Shown here: positions 1 to 9,006 of the stretch, in pieces
Numbering within the stretch: position 1 is the stretch's first letter
Layout of the letters: every line of letters begins with the position of its first letter
Source of the DNA: Chitinophagales bacterium
GTDB lineage: Bacteria; Bacteroidota; Bacteroidia; Chitinophagales; Chitinophagaceae
Direction: 5' to 3'
Assembly (NCBI GenBank): GCA_017303455.1
Contig: JAFLBM010000008.1
Span: 40,598 to 104,597 of the forward strand
DNA length: 64,000 nt
The notes under the pieces: generated by a model
Databases searched by the model: none
What the model saw: only the letters and a program-made list of their open reading frames with translations
Told to the model about the DNA's origin: nothing
Translations under genes and position numbers: made by a program

Positions 1-1
1 G

Positions 2-265
2 AATACAGGCAGTGACAACAACCCTGAGATCACTAACTATGTAGAAGCCATAAGTATTAAAAACAGGATTCGTGAAATTATTTCCCAGCTTACCGCTGTT
101 AATCACTGGGCAGAATTAAGCTCCATTTATCATAACAGCAGTTATGCCTCTTGCGGAAAAGAAGAGGCTCTAAGGCTGCTGGCAGAAGCAGTGAATATAT
201 TGTCCTATGCCGGCAGATGTTATACAGAGCCCTATAAAGAGATACCGGCTCCAATTTGCAGATAG
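2..265 (+). CDS. C-terminal end of an unidentified protein (5' truncated by window edge)
   Basis: An open frame runs from the first bases of the window to a TAG at 263-265 and gives 87 residues with no start codon in view, so this is the tail of a gene that begins upstream. The fragment looks mainly helical (KNRIREIISQL, EEALRLLAEAVNIL) and has three cysteines in its second half. I do not recognise a family. It ends 64 bases before the likely start of the next gene on the same strand, so the two may share a transcript. Confidence 0.6.
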   Translation, partial: NTGSDNNPEITNYVEAISIKNRIREIISQLTAVNHWAELSSIYHNSSYASCGKEEALRLLAEAVNILSYAGRCYTEPYKEIPAPICR

Positions 266-329
266 CAGGCTTTACTTTATTCCTCCCGTAACAACCGGAT
301 CCGAAATACCGGTTACAAAAAAGCGAAAA

Positions 330-2159
330 ATGAAAAATAAAATTCTACTGATCTTCTTCTCAATAACTTCCTTTGTTTCCTCTGTTAAATCCCAGATTGA
401 TTGCAACACAACCGATATTAATAAAGCAGCAGGAAAGTGGGTATGGCAAAAAAAAGGGTATGGAAGCCAGTGGCAACTATGTGATCCCATACGAAAAGAA
501 ATGCAGCGTATTATGCCGGTGGCCTTGGACGGGCTACATGCCACCAACAGTATTGCCTTTGGAGATATATCGGCTGTTCCAAACACACCCGCAGCGCCAA
601 AATATTATGAATGTTACCTGATGCTGAAAAAATACGAGTGCCTGAAAGGATACAATATATTACAACCCGAAGGAGAAACAGGCTGCTGGGTATATTTTGT
701 AATGAACAGCATTTTCCAGGGAGGTGCCTCCTTCCAGGACGGACTGCACTTTGGATATTACCAGAATGAAGGCGGGCTGTATGTGGGAGATTTTTATACA
801 GAGATAGATGCCGGTGGAAACAAGATTTTATATGTAAGCACATTTAGCAGACTCAATCTAAAAAGAGGTTACTATTTTTCCGCCCAGGACAGGTTGCCAA
901 TCAGAAAGATAAGCTGGAAAGAATTGATACTGTCGTACAAGACATTTACTGAAAAAGAAATAACCGGAAAACTCAATTATACAAAGGAGGGGCTGGCAAA
1001 AAATAAGAAGGAGCTGGGTGCCACAAAATATGAGGATACAAAAAAATACCTGGCCAATTTAATTGAGGACCGGAAAAAAGAAATTATAAAACTGGAGGAC
1101 GATAGAACAGTCTTGCTAAACTGGTACAATAATTTACTGCAGCATAAAAACATAAATGAAATTGCCCGGGTAACCCAAACCCGCTTAGAAAAAAAAGTGA
1201 TAGAGCAGTTGATTAACAGCAGCAATACAGGCGGCACCTTCCCGGTTTGGATTGAGGATATCAGTTTTTTTGACCTGAGTAAACCTAAAGATCAGCCACA
1301 GTGTATCTACTTTTCATTCAGAAGACAGGACGATAACCTGCCCAAGAAGAATTTCATGGATCTCTTTTTTAGTACGTTCAACATGGATGTGCTGATGAAA
1401 ATGACTGGCGGCGTAGCTGTGAAACCCACTAGTGCGAATATTATTGATGCTTCATTAAAAGAAGCAAAAACAGCAACAAAAGAAAATCAGAATACTGTTT
1501 CAGACTACCTGTATAGTTTTGACAACAGCCCTTTGAACCAGTTTCCCGCCGGCTGGCAAGGCATGAATAATATAACAGTTCAACAGTTTGAAAATGCCAA
1601 CTGGCTGGCACTAACTAAAGATGGTTATTGGTATCCCAAACAGTACAACAAAGAAATCAAAGATAATTTCTGCCTCTCGTTCGATCTGCGATGGAATAAA
1701 GATATTGCTTACAACAGTGGCAGTTTTGCCGTTAGCTTCTGTAGTCTTGCTTACGATAATGCCGCCGAAATATACAAACCGGATGGGCCTGCGAATATCA
1801 TGAGCCTGTACGACAGTTATACCGGCGGCTTCAACCGGGTAATGTTGTGGTTTGACCCTTATGCAAATAATGGCGGAAACCTGACCATCTATTCTTATGC
1901 CAGAAACGAAAGTCTTGTGGCCAGTAAAAAAATTACATTACCGGGTTTTTATCTTACCATGAACAACCAGCAGGTAAAACTGCAGCGAAAGGGCAACTCG
2001 TTGATTGTATTTATTAATGACAAAAAAGAAGTTGAAGTTGAAAATATTTTCATTCCCCTGGTACAATACAACCTATATACCTTCAGCCGCTACAAAGGCA
2101 ATAACAGCGACAACAAGAATGATGTGTTTTATCTTACCAATATTAAGACAACCTATTAA
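330..2159 (+). CDS. Large secreted protein of unknown function
   Basis: The frame is open from 207, but the ATG at 330 is the likely start because it begins a clear signal peptide (MKNKILLIFFSITSFVSSVKSQ). The mature protein is about 590 residues. Its N-terminal third is Cys/Tyr/Trp-rich. The middle (about residues 210-320) is Lys/Glu-rich and probably helical or coiled coil. The C-terminal 190 residues contain alternating strands of the type seen in concanavalin-like sandwich domains (NFCLSFDLRW, GSFAVSFCSLAY, LQRKGNSLIVFINDK). This suggests an exported, possibly ligand-binding protein. It lies 47 bases upstream of a secreted metalloprotease on the same strand. No specific function can be assigned. 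Confidence 0.85.
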   Translation: MKNKILLIFFSITSFVSSVKSQIDCNTTDINKAAGKWVWQKKGYGSQWQLCDPIRKEMQRIMPVALDGLHATNSIAFGDISAVPNTPAAPKYYECYLMLKKYECLKGYNILQPEGETGCWVYFVMNSIFQGGASFQDGLHFGYYQNEGGLYVGDFYTEIDAGGNKILYVSTFSRLNLKRGYYFSAQDRLPIRKISWKELILSYKTFTEKEITGKLNYTKEGLAKNKKELGATKYEDTKKYLANLIEDRKKEIIKLEDDRTVLLNWYNNLLQHKNINEIARVTQTRLEKKVIEQLINSSNTGGTFPVWIEDISFFDLSKPKDQPQCIYFSFRRQDDNLPKKNFMDLFFSTFNMDVLMKMTGGVAVKPTSANIIDASLKEAKTATKENQNTVSDYLYSFDNSPLNQFPAGWQGMNNITVQQFENANWLALTKDGYWYPKQYNKEIKDNFCLSFDLRWNKDIAYNSGSFAVSFCSLAYDNAAEIYKPDGPANIMSLYDSYTGGFNRVMLWFDPYANNGGNLTIYSYARNESLVASKKITLPGFYLTMNNQQVKLQRKGNSLIVFINDKKEVEVENIFIPLVQYNLYTFSRYKGNNSDNKNDVFYLTNIKTTY

Positions 2160-2206
2160 GTATAATAAGAGCAACATCAATGATGCTATGCTCAAAAATA
2201 TATGTC

Positions 2207-3850
2207 ATGAAAAAAATCAAACTATTACTGTTCCTTATTTTTAGTTCCAATTACCTGCTTGCTCAGCAGAATAACTATATGCCGGAAGGAAGATGGGCAG
2301 GCACTTATGGCAATAATGAAAAAGAGGGGCCGTATTATTTTTCCTTTGAATTTTTACCAGATGGTAAAATAAATGTCGTTAACCAGAATGATAAAATACT
2401 GGCAACGGGTGCTTTTTCTGTAAGAGAAGATAATATTAAAATCGTGTATAAGTATACAAATGATGTTATACAGTATGCATGCAGCGGTACGTTAAATAAA
2501 GCACTTAACGTACTAAGCGGATCGTGGCAACGGGTAGAAGATGCCGGAACAAATTATAATTATAAACAGCACGGCAGATGGATCATGTATCCAAAAAAAG
2601 ACACCCTTTATGTAAAAGGGATTACCAACGATAGCCTGCGATTTAAAAAGATTAACGCTATAAAAAATATTTTTATTACCGATTCAGCAATTGCACAAAC
2701 ACCAAAACCCGGTGGTATGAAAGGATTTTGTTATGACCCTATTTATAATCAATCACAATTACCACCAAGAAATACTCCCCGTATAATCCGTTGGAACATA
2801 AATAGCGATGGTTCTGTTAACTCAAGCGGGATTGCTCAACAACCACTTGCAGCAGTAACCGATCTGATGTGGTCACCGGGTGATGTAATAACTGTTGGTT
2901 TTATACCTGGAAAAAAAGGTTCCCTTTTTCAGCAAAACAGGGTAAAAATGTATTCTAAAACCTGGGAAAAAGTTGCCAATATACAATTTCAGTTTGTGGA
3001 AGATATCCGGCAGGCAATAATTAAAGTAGGCTTTGACACAGCGGATGGCAACTGGTCATGGCTGGGTCGGGACGCATTGAGCAACCCGTTCGGGGCACAA
3101 ACTATAAATTTTGAAAACCTGACCGATAATGCACCAGAGCCTGAAATCAGGCGTTTAGTGCTCCACGAATTCGGACATGCACTTGGATTTATTCATGAAC
3201 ACCAGTCGCCTGCCTCTGGTATATTAGACTGGAACTATCCAAATGTGTATGCCTATTTCTCCAAACCACCGCTATCCTGGTCAAGAGATATGATCAACCA
3301 ACAGGTTATTGCAAAATATAACCGAAGTCACACAAATTCCACTGCGTATGACCCAGCCTCAATTATGCACTACAGAATACCACCTGATCTTACTAATTCC
3401 GGGATTGATGTGAGGATGCCTGACAGGCTTTCCCGTATGGATTCACAGTATGCAAGATTGATCTATCCCTTTCCTCCTGCACCGGCCAATGCAACAGGTA
3501 TTTTAAGAACCGGAGATGATTGTGACGAAATTGATTTTAAAGTAGAATACAATGTGGTGGATACCGGAACGGTTGAATTTGTTTTGCAGCCTGGCCCGGG
3601 AATTACCTGGTGGAAAGCCATTGACATCCCGCTAAATGAGATCAGTTACAGAAGACTGGAAATACAAAATGGATCTTCAAATAATGCAATTATTAATACC
3701 TACTTACTGTTTAATAGCAAACCCATCCTGTTTAATAAGGCTAAAATACTTGGTATCCATACACGACTCAACTATGGCTGGCCGGTGCTGCCTGCCTTAA
3801 AAGGAGGTTGCAGGGTAACACTGACCTGGAGAAAAGATAAATGTTCGTAA
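2207..3850 (+). CDS. Secreted astacin-like (M12A-type) zinc metalloprotease
   Basis: The start at 2207 begins a signal peptide (MKKIKLLLFLIFSSNYLLAQ); the in-frame ATG at 2180 would add nine non-signal residues. The zinc site is HEFGHALGFIHEHQSP at about residues 320-335, with zinc ligands H320, H324 and H330 and catalytic E321. It is followed by a met-turn SIMHY near residue 385, whose Tyr is the usual extra astacin ligand. About 190 N-terminal residues precede the protease domain and resemble a lipocalin-like beta domain. About 120 residues follow it, possibly a beta-sandwich. The Arg/Asp positions of the extended astacin signature are replaced by QSP, as in many bacterial homologues. The protein is probably a secreted endopeptidase. 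Confidence 0.9.
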   Translation: MKKIKLLLFLIFSSNYLLAQQNNYMPEGRWAGTYGNNEKEGPYYFSFEFLPDGKINVVNQNDKILATGAFSVREDNIKIVYKYTNDVIQYACSGTLNKALNVLSGSWQRVEDAGTNYNYKQHGRWIMYPKKDTLYVKGITNDSLRFKKINAIKNIFITDSAIAQTPKPGGMKGFCYDPIYNQSQLPPRNTPRIIRWNINSDGSVNSSGIAQQPLAAVTDLMWSPGDVITVGFIPGKKGSLFQQNRVKMYSKTWEKVANIQFQFVEDIRQAIIKVGFDTADGNWSWLGRDALSNPFGAQTINFENLTDNAPEPEIRRLVLHEFGHALGFIHEHQSPASGILDWNYPNVYAYFSKPPLSWSRDMINQQVIAKYNRSHTNSTAYDPASIMHYRIPPDLTNSGIDVRMPDRLSRMDSQYARLIYPFPPAPANATGILRTGDDCDEIDFKVEYNVVDTGTVEFVLQPGPGITWWKAIDIPLNEISYRRLEIQNGSSNNAIINTYLLFNSKPILFNKAKILGIHTRLNYGWPVLPALKGGCRVTLTWRKDKCS

Positions 3851-3898
3851 ACACTTTCAGCCAGGTCTATTTTATTTCTTTACAATATCTTCGCAGCG

Positions 3899-4849
3899 AT
3901 GAAAGACTTTCAGTCGCTGCGAATTGTTTTTATGGGCACCCCTGAATTTGCCGTTGCATCATTAGATGCACTGGTAAAAGCCGGGTTTACTATTGTGGGG
4001 GTGATCACAGCTCCTGATAAACCTGCCGGCAGAGGCATGCAGCTACAGCAGAGTGCGGTAAAGAAATATGCAGTGGAACATAATCTGAAAGTCCTTCAAC
4101 CCGGGAAGCTGAAGAACCCTGAATTTATTGAAGAATTAAGAACCCTGCAAGCGGATCTCCAGGTCGTAGTTGCTTTCCGCATGTTGCCGGAAGTAGTTTG
4201 GAATATGCCGCCCATGGGCAGTGTAAATTTACATGGAAGCTTATTGCCCCAATACCGTGGAGCTGCACCTATTAACTGGGCGGTGATCAATGGTGAGAAA
4301 GAAACAGGTGTAACTACCTTCAAACTAAAACATGAAATAGACACCGGGGATATTTTATTACAGGAACGTTTCACAATCGGGGAAAACGATACTGCCGGCG
4401 AAGTGCATGATAAAATGAAGGAGATCGGAGCTGCTTTATTAGTAAAAACAGTGAAAGGTTTGGCAGATGGTTCTATTAAAGAAATGCCACAGCAATCAAC
4501 CATGAATTATGAACCATCAACCATTAAACATGCACCGAAAATTTTTACGGACACCTGCAAGATCGATTTTACAAAAACCGCGGAGGAAGTGCATAATCTC
4601 ATCCGGGGCCTCTCCCCTTTCCCGGGTGCTTTCACCAATCTGAATGGAAAGACTCTGAAGATCTACAGAAGTGAAAAGGAATTAACCAATACGGGTATGG
4701 CAACAGGTGAATATAAAACAGATGGCAAAACATTTCTGAAATTTGCCTGTAGTAATGGATTTATCCACGTAAAGGAACTACAATTAGAAGGCAAAAAGAA
4801 AATTGCTGTAGAAGAATTCCTGAGAGGATACCGTTTTACTAATAGTTGA
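3899..4849 (+). CDS. fmt: Methionyl-tRNA formyltransferase
   Basis: This enzyme formylates initiator Met-tRNA using 10-formyl-THF. The N-terminal hydrolase-fold domain shows FMGTPEFAVASLDAL, the N110-x-H112 catalytic pair in VNLHGSLLPQYRGAAPINW, and D148 in DTGD. The C-terminal OB-like domain follows from about residue 215 (KIDFTKTAEEVHNLIRGLSPFPGAF). At 316 residues it is the usual length. The linker at residues 199-210 is encoded by five imperfect seven-base repeats (see the repeat at 4495). The gene converges on the next one and their ends overlap by 11 bases. A weak promoter-like TATCTTCG lies at 3886. Confidence 0.96.
   Translation: MKDFQSLRIVFMGTPEFAVASLDALVKAGFTIVGVITAPDKPAGRGMQLQQSAVKKYAVEHNLKVLQPGKLKNPEFIEELRTLQADLQVVVAFRMLPEVVWNMPPMGSVNLHGSLLPQYRGAAPINWAVINGEKETGVTTFKLKHEIDTGDILLQERFTIGENDTAGEVHDKMKEIGAALLVKTVKGLADGSIKEMPQQSTMNYEPSTIKHAPKIFTDTCKIDFTKTAEEVHNLIRGLSPFPGAFTNLNGKTLKIYRSEKELTNTGMATGEYKTDGKTFLKFACSNGFIHVKELQLEGKKKIAVEEFLRGYRFTNS
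4495..4529 (+). repeat. Five 7-bp tandem repeats inside fmt
   Basis: Five consecutive seven-base units read ATCAACC, ATGAATT, ATGAACC, ATCAACC and ATTAAAC. They encode the linker between the two Fmt domains (QSTMNYEPSTIK), a stretch with no counterpart in typical Fmt proteins. The unit length matches the other seven-base arrays in this window, although the consensus differs. Confidence 0.75.
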
Positions 4850-5810
4850 CCTTTACAATGAATTTATCCTGCTCAGTTACCTGCAGGGCTGATGCTGCGG
4901 CACTGCTGATCCGGATATCGAATCCTTCATTCTGGCGGATGCCGGCCATTGCACCCAATACTTTTGCATAGATAACTTTATTATTTGCAGGATTAGTAAT
5001 TTTTACGATTGTTCCCGGTTGCACGGCATCTATCAGTAAATAATATTTTGCATCCAGCCAGCCACTGGTGGTTTTAAAAATGCCGGATGTAACGGTAGCA
5101 TCTTTTGACACAGGGCTTGTTTTCGCCTGTTGCTCGAAATGATACTTGAAATAACCGTTTTCAGATGATGCAGGAATGATTTTCTCTTCCTGTTTGGCAA
5201 AAACAGGCTCTGATTTCTTGGATTCAGGCCTGGGCTCTTCTTTTTTGATCTCAGCCACAGGCTCCGTCTTCACAGTTTCATCTTTGGGTGCTGTTACTAC
5301 AACTGGTGTCTCTTTTACAGGTTCTGTAACCGGGGCTGCTTTCCCCTTTAATGTAACAGCAGGCATCTCTTTTGACAATAAAAATCCCACCACCAGTTTT
5401 GATCCTTTGGGAATATTATCAGCAGCCAGGCTATTCCAGTCGCGAAGATTTTGCAACAGCACATTATTGTGCGTATTACTGACTTTCATCAGTCCTTCAT
5501 TCTCCCCGGTTCTGTAATAGACCGGTGTGCCGGTGTTTCCTTTTTGTGTGAAATTAGTATCGGTTAAAGGTATGCGTACTGCCTGGCCGATCACCAGCCC
5601 TTTGGTCATGTCCAGTTTATTATAAGAAGCCAATGCTTTGGGGTGAACATTATAAAGACGTCCGATTGCAAAAAAACTCTCCTTTGCCGCCACCTTGTGT
5701 TCGAGGTACAGGCCCTTATCACTGCTTTTGATCATCAGGTCAGACTTCTGGGCGATGGCAAAATGAGCCATCAGCAACAAGGCCAGAAAAGGGAAAAAAC
5801 ACTTCTTCAT
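4839..5810 (-). CDS. LysM-domain envelope protein with C-terminal barrel-like domain
   Basis: The start at 5810 gives a signal peptide (MKKCFFPFLALLLMAHFAIAQ); the frame extends upstream to 5852 without signal character. Residues about 35-85 form a LysM module (AAKESFFAIGRLYNVHPKALASYN), which binds peptidoglycan-type glycans. A low-complexity Pro/Glu/Lys/Val linker follows (about residues 165-225). The C-terminal 100 residues (SGIFKTTSGWLDAKYYLLID to KFIVKVNY) resemble an RlpA-like double-psi barrel, though the catalytic Asp is not obvious. It is probably periplasmic or envelope-associated and acts in cell-wall maintenance. It converges on fmt with an 11-base overlap. Confidence 0.85.
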   Translation of the reverse strand: MKKCFFPFLALLLMAHFAIAQKSDLMIKSSDKGLYLEHKVAAKESFFAIGRLYNVHPKALASYNKLDMTKGLVIGQAVRIPLTDTNFTQKGNTGTPVYYRTGENEGLMKVSNTHNNVLLQNLRDWNSLAADNIPKGSKLVVGFLLSKEMPAVTLKGKAAPVTEPVKETPVVVTAPKDETVKTEPVAEIKKEEPRPESKKSEPVFAKQEEKIIPASSENGYFKYHFEQQAKTSPVSKDATVTSGIFKTTSGWLDAKYYLLIDAVQPGTIVKITNPANNKVIYAKVLGAMAGIRQNEGFDIRISSAAASALQVTEQDKFIVKVNY

Positions 5811-5863
5811 ACTGACAAGATTTGGGCTACAAAGATGCAGATTTTTGCCCACAGGTCACCCAT

Positions 5864-7213
5864 TTAATTGTCTTTTAATATCCTCATTTCCCTGGGGTAG
5901 TAATTGTTGACCCGGTTGGGTAAAACGTTGGCCCAGCCCAGCGGACAGCTATCATAGGTCATGAGCTGCCACCCTTTAGCAGCACCCTGCAGCTGTACAT
6001 CTTTTCGCTGCAGGTATTGAATGGCCTGTTCATAATTTAACGCCACATGGGGCACTTCTTCCGTTACAAGCAGGCTCATAGCAAGAGAATGGTCCGGCAC
6101 TAATTTATCCCGCATCAATTCGCCGGCCAGCACACCAGAATAGATGACCCGGAGGTTGTCCAGCAGGAAAGAAAAATCAGTAGCCAGGTGCTGCGGCCAT
6201 GCATACACAGTTGTGAGATGCTTTACGAATTGCAGCCCTTCCATCTTTATCCAGCGGGCCAGCATTTCAATATCTTTTTTAGTAGCAGCATCAGGTTTAC
6301 TTTTAAATTTCATGGAAGCAGTTTCTTCTCCATCCGTCTTTTTAAAACAGGCCAGGAAAAAACCTTCTCCTTTTACTTTATCGGGCCAGAAACGGTAGCC
6401 TCCGCCTGATTCAATAATTCCCCATGATGAATTAACAGTCAATGAACATTGTACAGCTGATCTTTCTTCCAATAACCAGCCAACAATATCCTCATCTTCT
6501 TCTTTTGAATACGAACAGGTAGAATAGATCAGTATCCCTTCTTTTTTCAACGCAGGCCATACATCAGCTAATATCCGCTGCTGCCGTTGTGAGCAGAGCT
6601 GTACATTATTCTCACTCCACTCTTCAATAGCTTCCGGGTCGCGACGAAACAAACCACTGCCACTGCAGGGAGCATCCACCACGATCACATCAAAATAATT
6701 TTTCAGCCGGGTAAAGTCTTTAGGATCATTATTTGTGACTACTACATTTTCACAACCCCACTTGATGATATTATCCTTGAGCACATTAGCTCTTGAACGA
6801 ATCACTTCATTACTGGCCAATAAACTTTCTTTGGAGATGAGTGATTGTATATGTGTCGATTTACCTCCCGGTGATGCGCAGAGGTCAAGTACTTTTAAAG
6901 GCTTTGACAGATCTACAGTTTGGCGCAGGGCCTGTTCCACAAACATAGAAGACGCTTCCTGCACATAATAACAGCCGGCATGAAAAAGCGGATCGAAGGT
7001 AAAGGAAGGACGTTCGTTAAGATAATAGCCGTATTCCGTCCAGGGGATTTTGGAATTGGCGATTGAGGAATTGGGAAACTGGGTTACCGGTTTAGCAGGG
7101 TTTAGACGAATAGAAGTAACCTGCTCACCAGATGCATGCACCTGTTCAAAAGCTTCTTTATCGAAACCTCTGGCATTAGCTAATGAATTTAATAAAAAAG
7201 ATGGAAGTTGCAC
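5864..7213 (-). CDS. rsmF: RsmF/Sun-family rRNA cytosine-C5 methyltransferase
   Basis: This is a SAM-dependent RNA m5C methyltransferase of the NOL1/NOP2/Sun family. Visible motifs are the SAM site LDLCASPGGKSTH, the motif IV cysteine DAPCSGSGLFRRDPEA, and the catalytic motif VI STCSYSKEEDE. A C-terminal 'RNA-binding PUA-like' tail of about 150 residues (MLARWIKMEGLQF..., LGWANVLPNRVNNYYPREMR) fits RsmF rather than RsmB, so 16S rRNA is the probable substrate. The start is a GTG at 7213, directly beside a seven-base repeat array. Residues about 44-54 (TQFPNSSIANSK) are encoded by degenerate seven-base repeats. Confidence 0.9.
   Translation of the reverse strand: MQLPSFLLNSLANARGFDKEAFEQVHASGEQVTSIRLNPAKPVTQFPNSSIANSKIPWTEYGYYLNERPSFTFDPLFHAGCYYVQEASSMFVEQALRQTVDLSKPLKVLDLCASPGGKSTHIQSLISKESLLASNEVIRSRANVLKDNIIKWGCENVVVTNNDPKDFTRLKNYFDVIVVDAPCSGSGLFRRDPEAIEEWSENNVQLCSQRQQRILADVWPALKKEGILIYSTCSYSKEEDEDIVGWLLEERSAVQCSLTVNSSWGIIESGGGYRFWPDKVKGEGFFLACFKKTDGEETASMKFKSKPDAATKKDIEMLARWIKMEGLQFVKHLTTVYAWPQHLATDFSFLLDNLRVIYSGVLAGELMRDKLVPDHSLAMSLLVTEEVPHVALNYEQAIQYLQRKDVQLQGAAKGWQLMTYDSCPLGWANVLPNRVNNYYPREMRILKDN
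7052..7082. repeat. Degenerate 7-bp repeat within rsmF
   Basis: GGAATTGG occurs at 7052 and again at 7067, with GCGATTGA between and GGGAAACTGG after, giving a loose seven-base periodicity. Read on the other strand the units are CCAATTC-like, the same consensus as the array at 22551. It lies in frame near the N-terminus of the methyltransferase. Confidence 0.45.
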
Positions 7214-7220
7214 CGGGCAA

Positions 7221-7248
7221 AACTACAAACCACAAGTTACAAACTACA
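7221..7248. repeat. 7-bp tandem repeats at the pntB-rsmF junction
   Basis: Four seven-base units read AACTACA, AACCACA, AGTTACA and AACTACA. They fill the 30-base spacer between rsmF and pntB on the minus strand and also contain the TAG stop of pntB. A promoter-like CAAAACTA (TAGTTTTG on the minus strand) at 7218-7225 overlaps the array. Confidence 0.7.
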
Positions 7249-8677
7249 AATTCTTTATCTCCCCGATCAGGTCCTGCAAAACTTTCTTCGCATCCCCAAA
7301 CAGCATTGAAGTTTTAGGACGGAAGAACAGATCGTTTTCAATACCGGCATAACCGGGTTTCATACTTCTTTTATTGACAATTACATTTTTGGCCAGTTCC
7401 ACATCAAGGATCGGCATACCATATATGGGTGAAGAAGGATCCGATTTAGCAGCCGGGTTTACCACATCATTAGCACCTAATATCAATACCACATCTGTAG
7501 TGGAAAATTCATCATTTGACTGTTCCATTTCCAGCAGCTTGTCATAAGGAACATCTGCTTCAGCTAACAGCACATTCATATGCCCGGGCATACGTCCTGC
7601 CACAGGATGTATGGCATATTTCACGGTCACGCCTTTTTCCTCCAGCAACTTTTCTAATTCATGACAGGCATGTTGTGCCTGGGCCACTGCCAGCCCATAG
7701 CCGGGAACAATAAATACTTTATTGGCATAACTCATGACCACGGCCGTATCACTGAGAGAAATTTCTTTGTAGGATCCCTGCTGTTTGGCCCCGGCTGCAC
7801 CGGCTTTTGCTGCCCCACCAAAGGAACCGATCAGTACATTCGTCAGCGAACGGTTCATTGCTTTACACATCAGCATGGTCAGCAAGGTACCAGCAGCTCC
7901 TACAAGGATACCACCGGTCAGCATTGCTTTATTATCATATAAAAAACCACCGCAGGCGGCAGCAACACCGGTAAAAGAGTTCAGTAAGGAAATAACTACA
8001 GGCATATCCGCACCACCGATGGGCAGCACAAATAATACACCATATACAAATGCAAACAAACCGATCAGCATAAAGGGAATGAACATGTTTCCTACTTCCG
8101 ACCGGTAGGCAATAACAGCCGATACCAGCACCAGCGCCAGTACGATCATATTAACGATATGCTGCCCTTTGAATGAAAAATCCTTTACCCGTCCATTTAA
8201 TTTACCCCAGGCAATGATACTCCCGGTATAAGAAACGGTACCGATGATGGCACCAGCTACAATGGTGATATAATAACCAACCGGAACAATAGCAGAAAAA
8301 GCAGTGTCGCCTGAACCTTCATGCAATTTGTAAATATGATAGAATTCAGCGGCAGAGATCAGGGCGGCACAAGCTCCTCCCATTCCATTAAACAAACTCA
8401 CCATTTCCGGCATCGCCGTCATCTTCACTTTTTTGGCGGCGAGTGTACCAACAACAGAGCCGATAATGATGCCACCAAAGATCCATGCGTAGTTCTGCAG
8501 TTTATGACCTTCTGTATCCGTATAGAGAAATATAGTTCCGAAAATTGCAATCGTCATCCCCGCAGCAGCAATCAGGTTTCCTTTTCGGGCTGTTGCCGGG
8601 TTGGAGAGCATTTTAAGGCCCAGGATAAATGTAACTGAAGCAATGAGGTAACAAACGGTAAGTATATTGAGTTCCAT
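7244..8677 (-). CDS. pntB: NAD(P) transhydrogenase subunit beta
   Basis: This is the membrane and NADP(H)-binding subunit of proton-translocating transhydrogenase, which couples hydride transfer from NADH to NADP+ to proton entry. The N-terminal 280 residues contain about nine hydrophobic helices (MELNILTVCYLIASVTFILG...). The C-terminal dIII domain has the Rossmann signature VPGYGLAVAQAQHACHELEKLL and VLILGANDVVNPAA, ending in the conserved KRSMKPGYAGIENDLF. The start at 8677 (MELNIL) is chosen because an upstream extension would overlap the previous gene. It is last in the order pntAA-pntAB-pntB. Confidence 0.96.
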   Translation of the reverse strand: MELNILTVCYLIASVTFILGLKMLSNPATARKGNLIAAAGMTIAIFGTIFLYTDTEGHKLQNYAWIFGGIIIGSVVGTLAAKKVKMTAMPEMVSLFNGMGGACAALISAAEFYHIYKLHEGSGDTAFSAIVPVGYYITIVAGAIIGTVSYTGSIIAWGKLNGRVKDFSFKGQHIVNMIVLALVLVSAVIAYRSEVGNMFIPFMLIGLFAFVYGVLFVLPIGGADMPVVISLLNSFTGVAAACGGFLYDNKAMLTGGILVGAAGTLLTMLMCKAMNRSLTNVLIGSFGGAAKAGAAGAKQQGSYKEISLSDTAVVMSYANKVFIVPGYGLAVAQAQHACHELEKLLEEKGVTVKYAIHPVAGRMPGHMNVLLAEADVPYDKLLEMEQSNDEFSTTDVVLILGANDVVNPAAKSDPSSPIYGMPILDVELAKNVIVNKRSMKPGYAGIENDLFFRPKTSMLFGDAKKVLQDLIGEIKNL

Positions 8678-8690
8678 AAAATTTATTCTA

Positions 8691-9002
8691 TTACTTTTTC
8701 TTCTTCTTAAACATTTCAAGCATCCTGTCTGTCACCACAAATCCGCCCACCACGTTAAGTGTTCCCAATATCACGGCCAGGAAACCAAGCACCAGTGCGA
8801 GATAATCGTCACTCTCTGCTTTCCCCATCACAATGATAGCACCGATGATCACTACCCCGTGGATGGCATTGGCACCACTCATCAGGGGTGTATGTAACAC
8901 ACTCGGTACACGACCGATCACTTCAATGCCGACAAAGATCATCAGGATGACAATATAGATGATCTGCTGGTTAGCGGTAATCCAATTTAATACTGAATCC
9001 AT
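8691..9002 (-). CDS. pntAB: NAD(P) transhydrogenase subunit alpha part 2 (membrane part)
   Basis: This small 103-residue membrane protein corresponds to the C-terminal transmembrane part of a full PntA. It has three hydrophobic segments (IIYIVILMIFVGIEVIG, GVVIIGAIIVMG, LALVLGFLAVILGTLNVVGG) and ends in a Lys-rich tail. With PntB it forms the proton channel (dII). It sits 4 bases after the pntAA stop and 13 bases before the pntB start, a tight three-gene operon. Confidence 0.95.
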   Translation of the reverse strand: MDSVLNWITANQQIIYIVILMIFVGIEVIGRVPSVLHTPLMSGANAIHGVVIIGAIIVMGKAESDDYLALVLGFLAVILGTLNVVGGFVVTDRMLEMFKKKKK

Positions 9003-9006
9003 ATTC

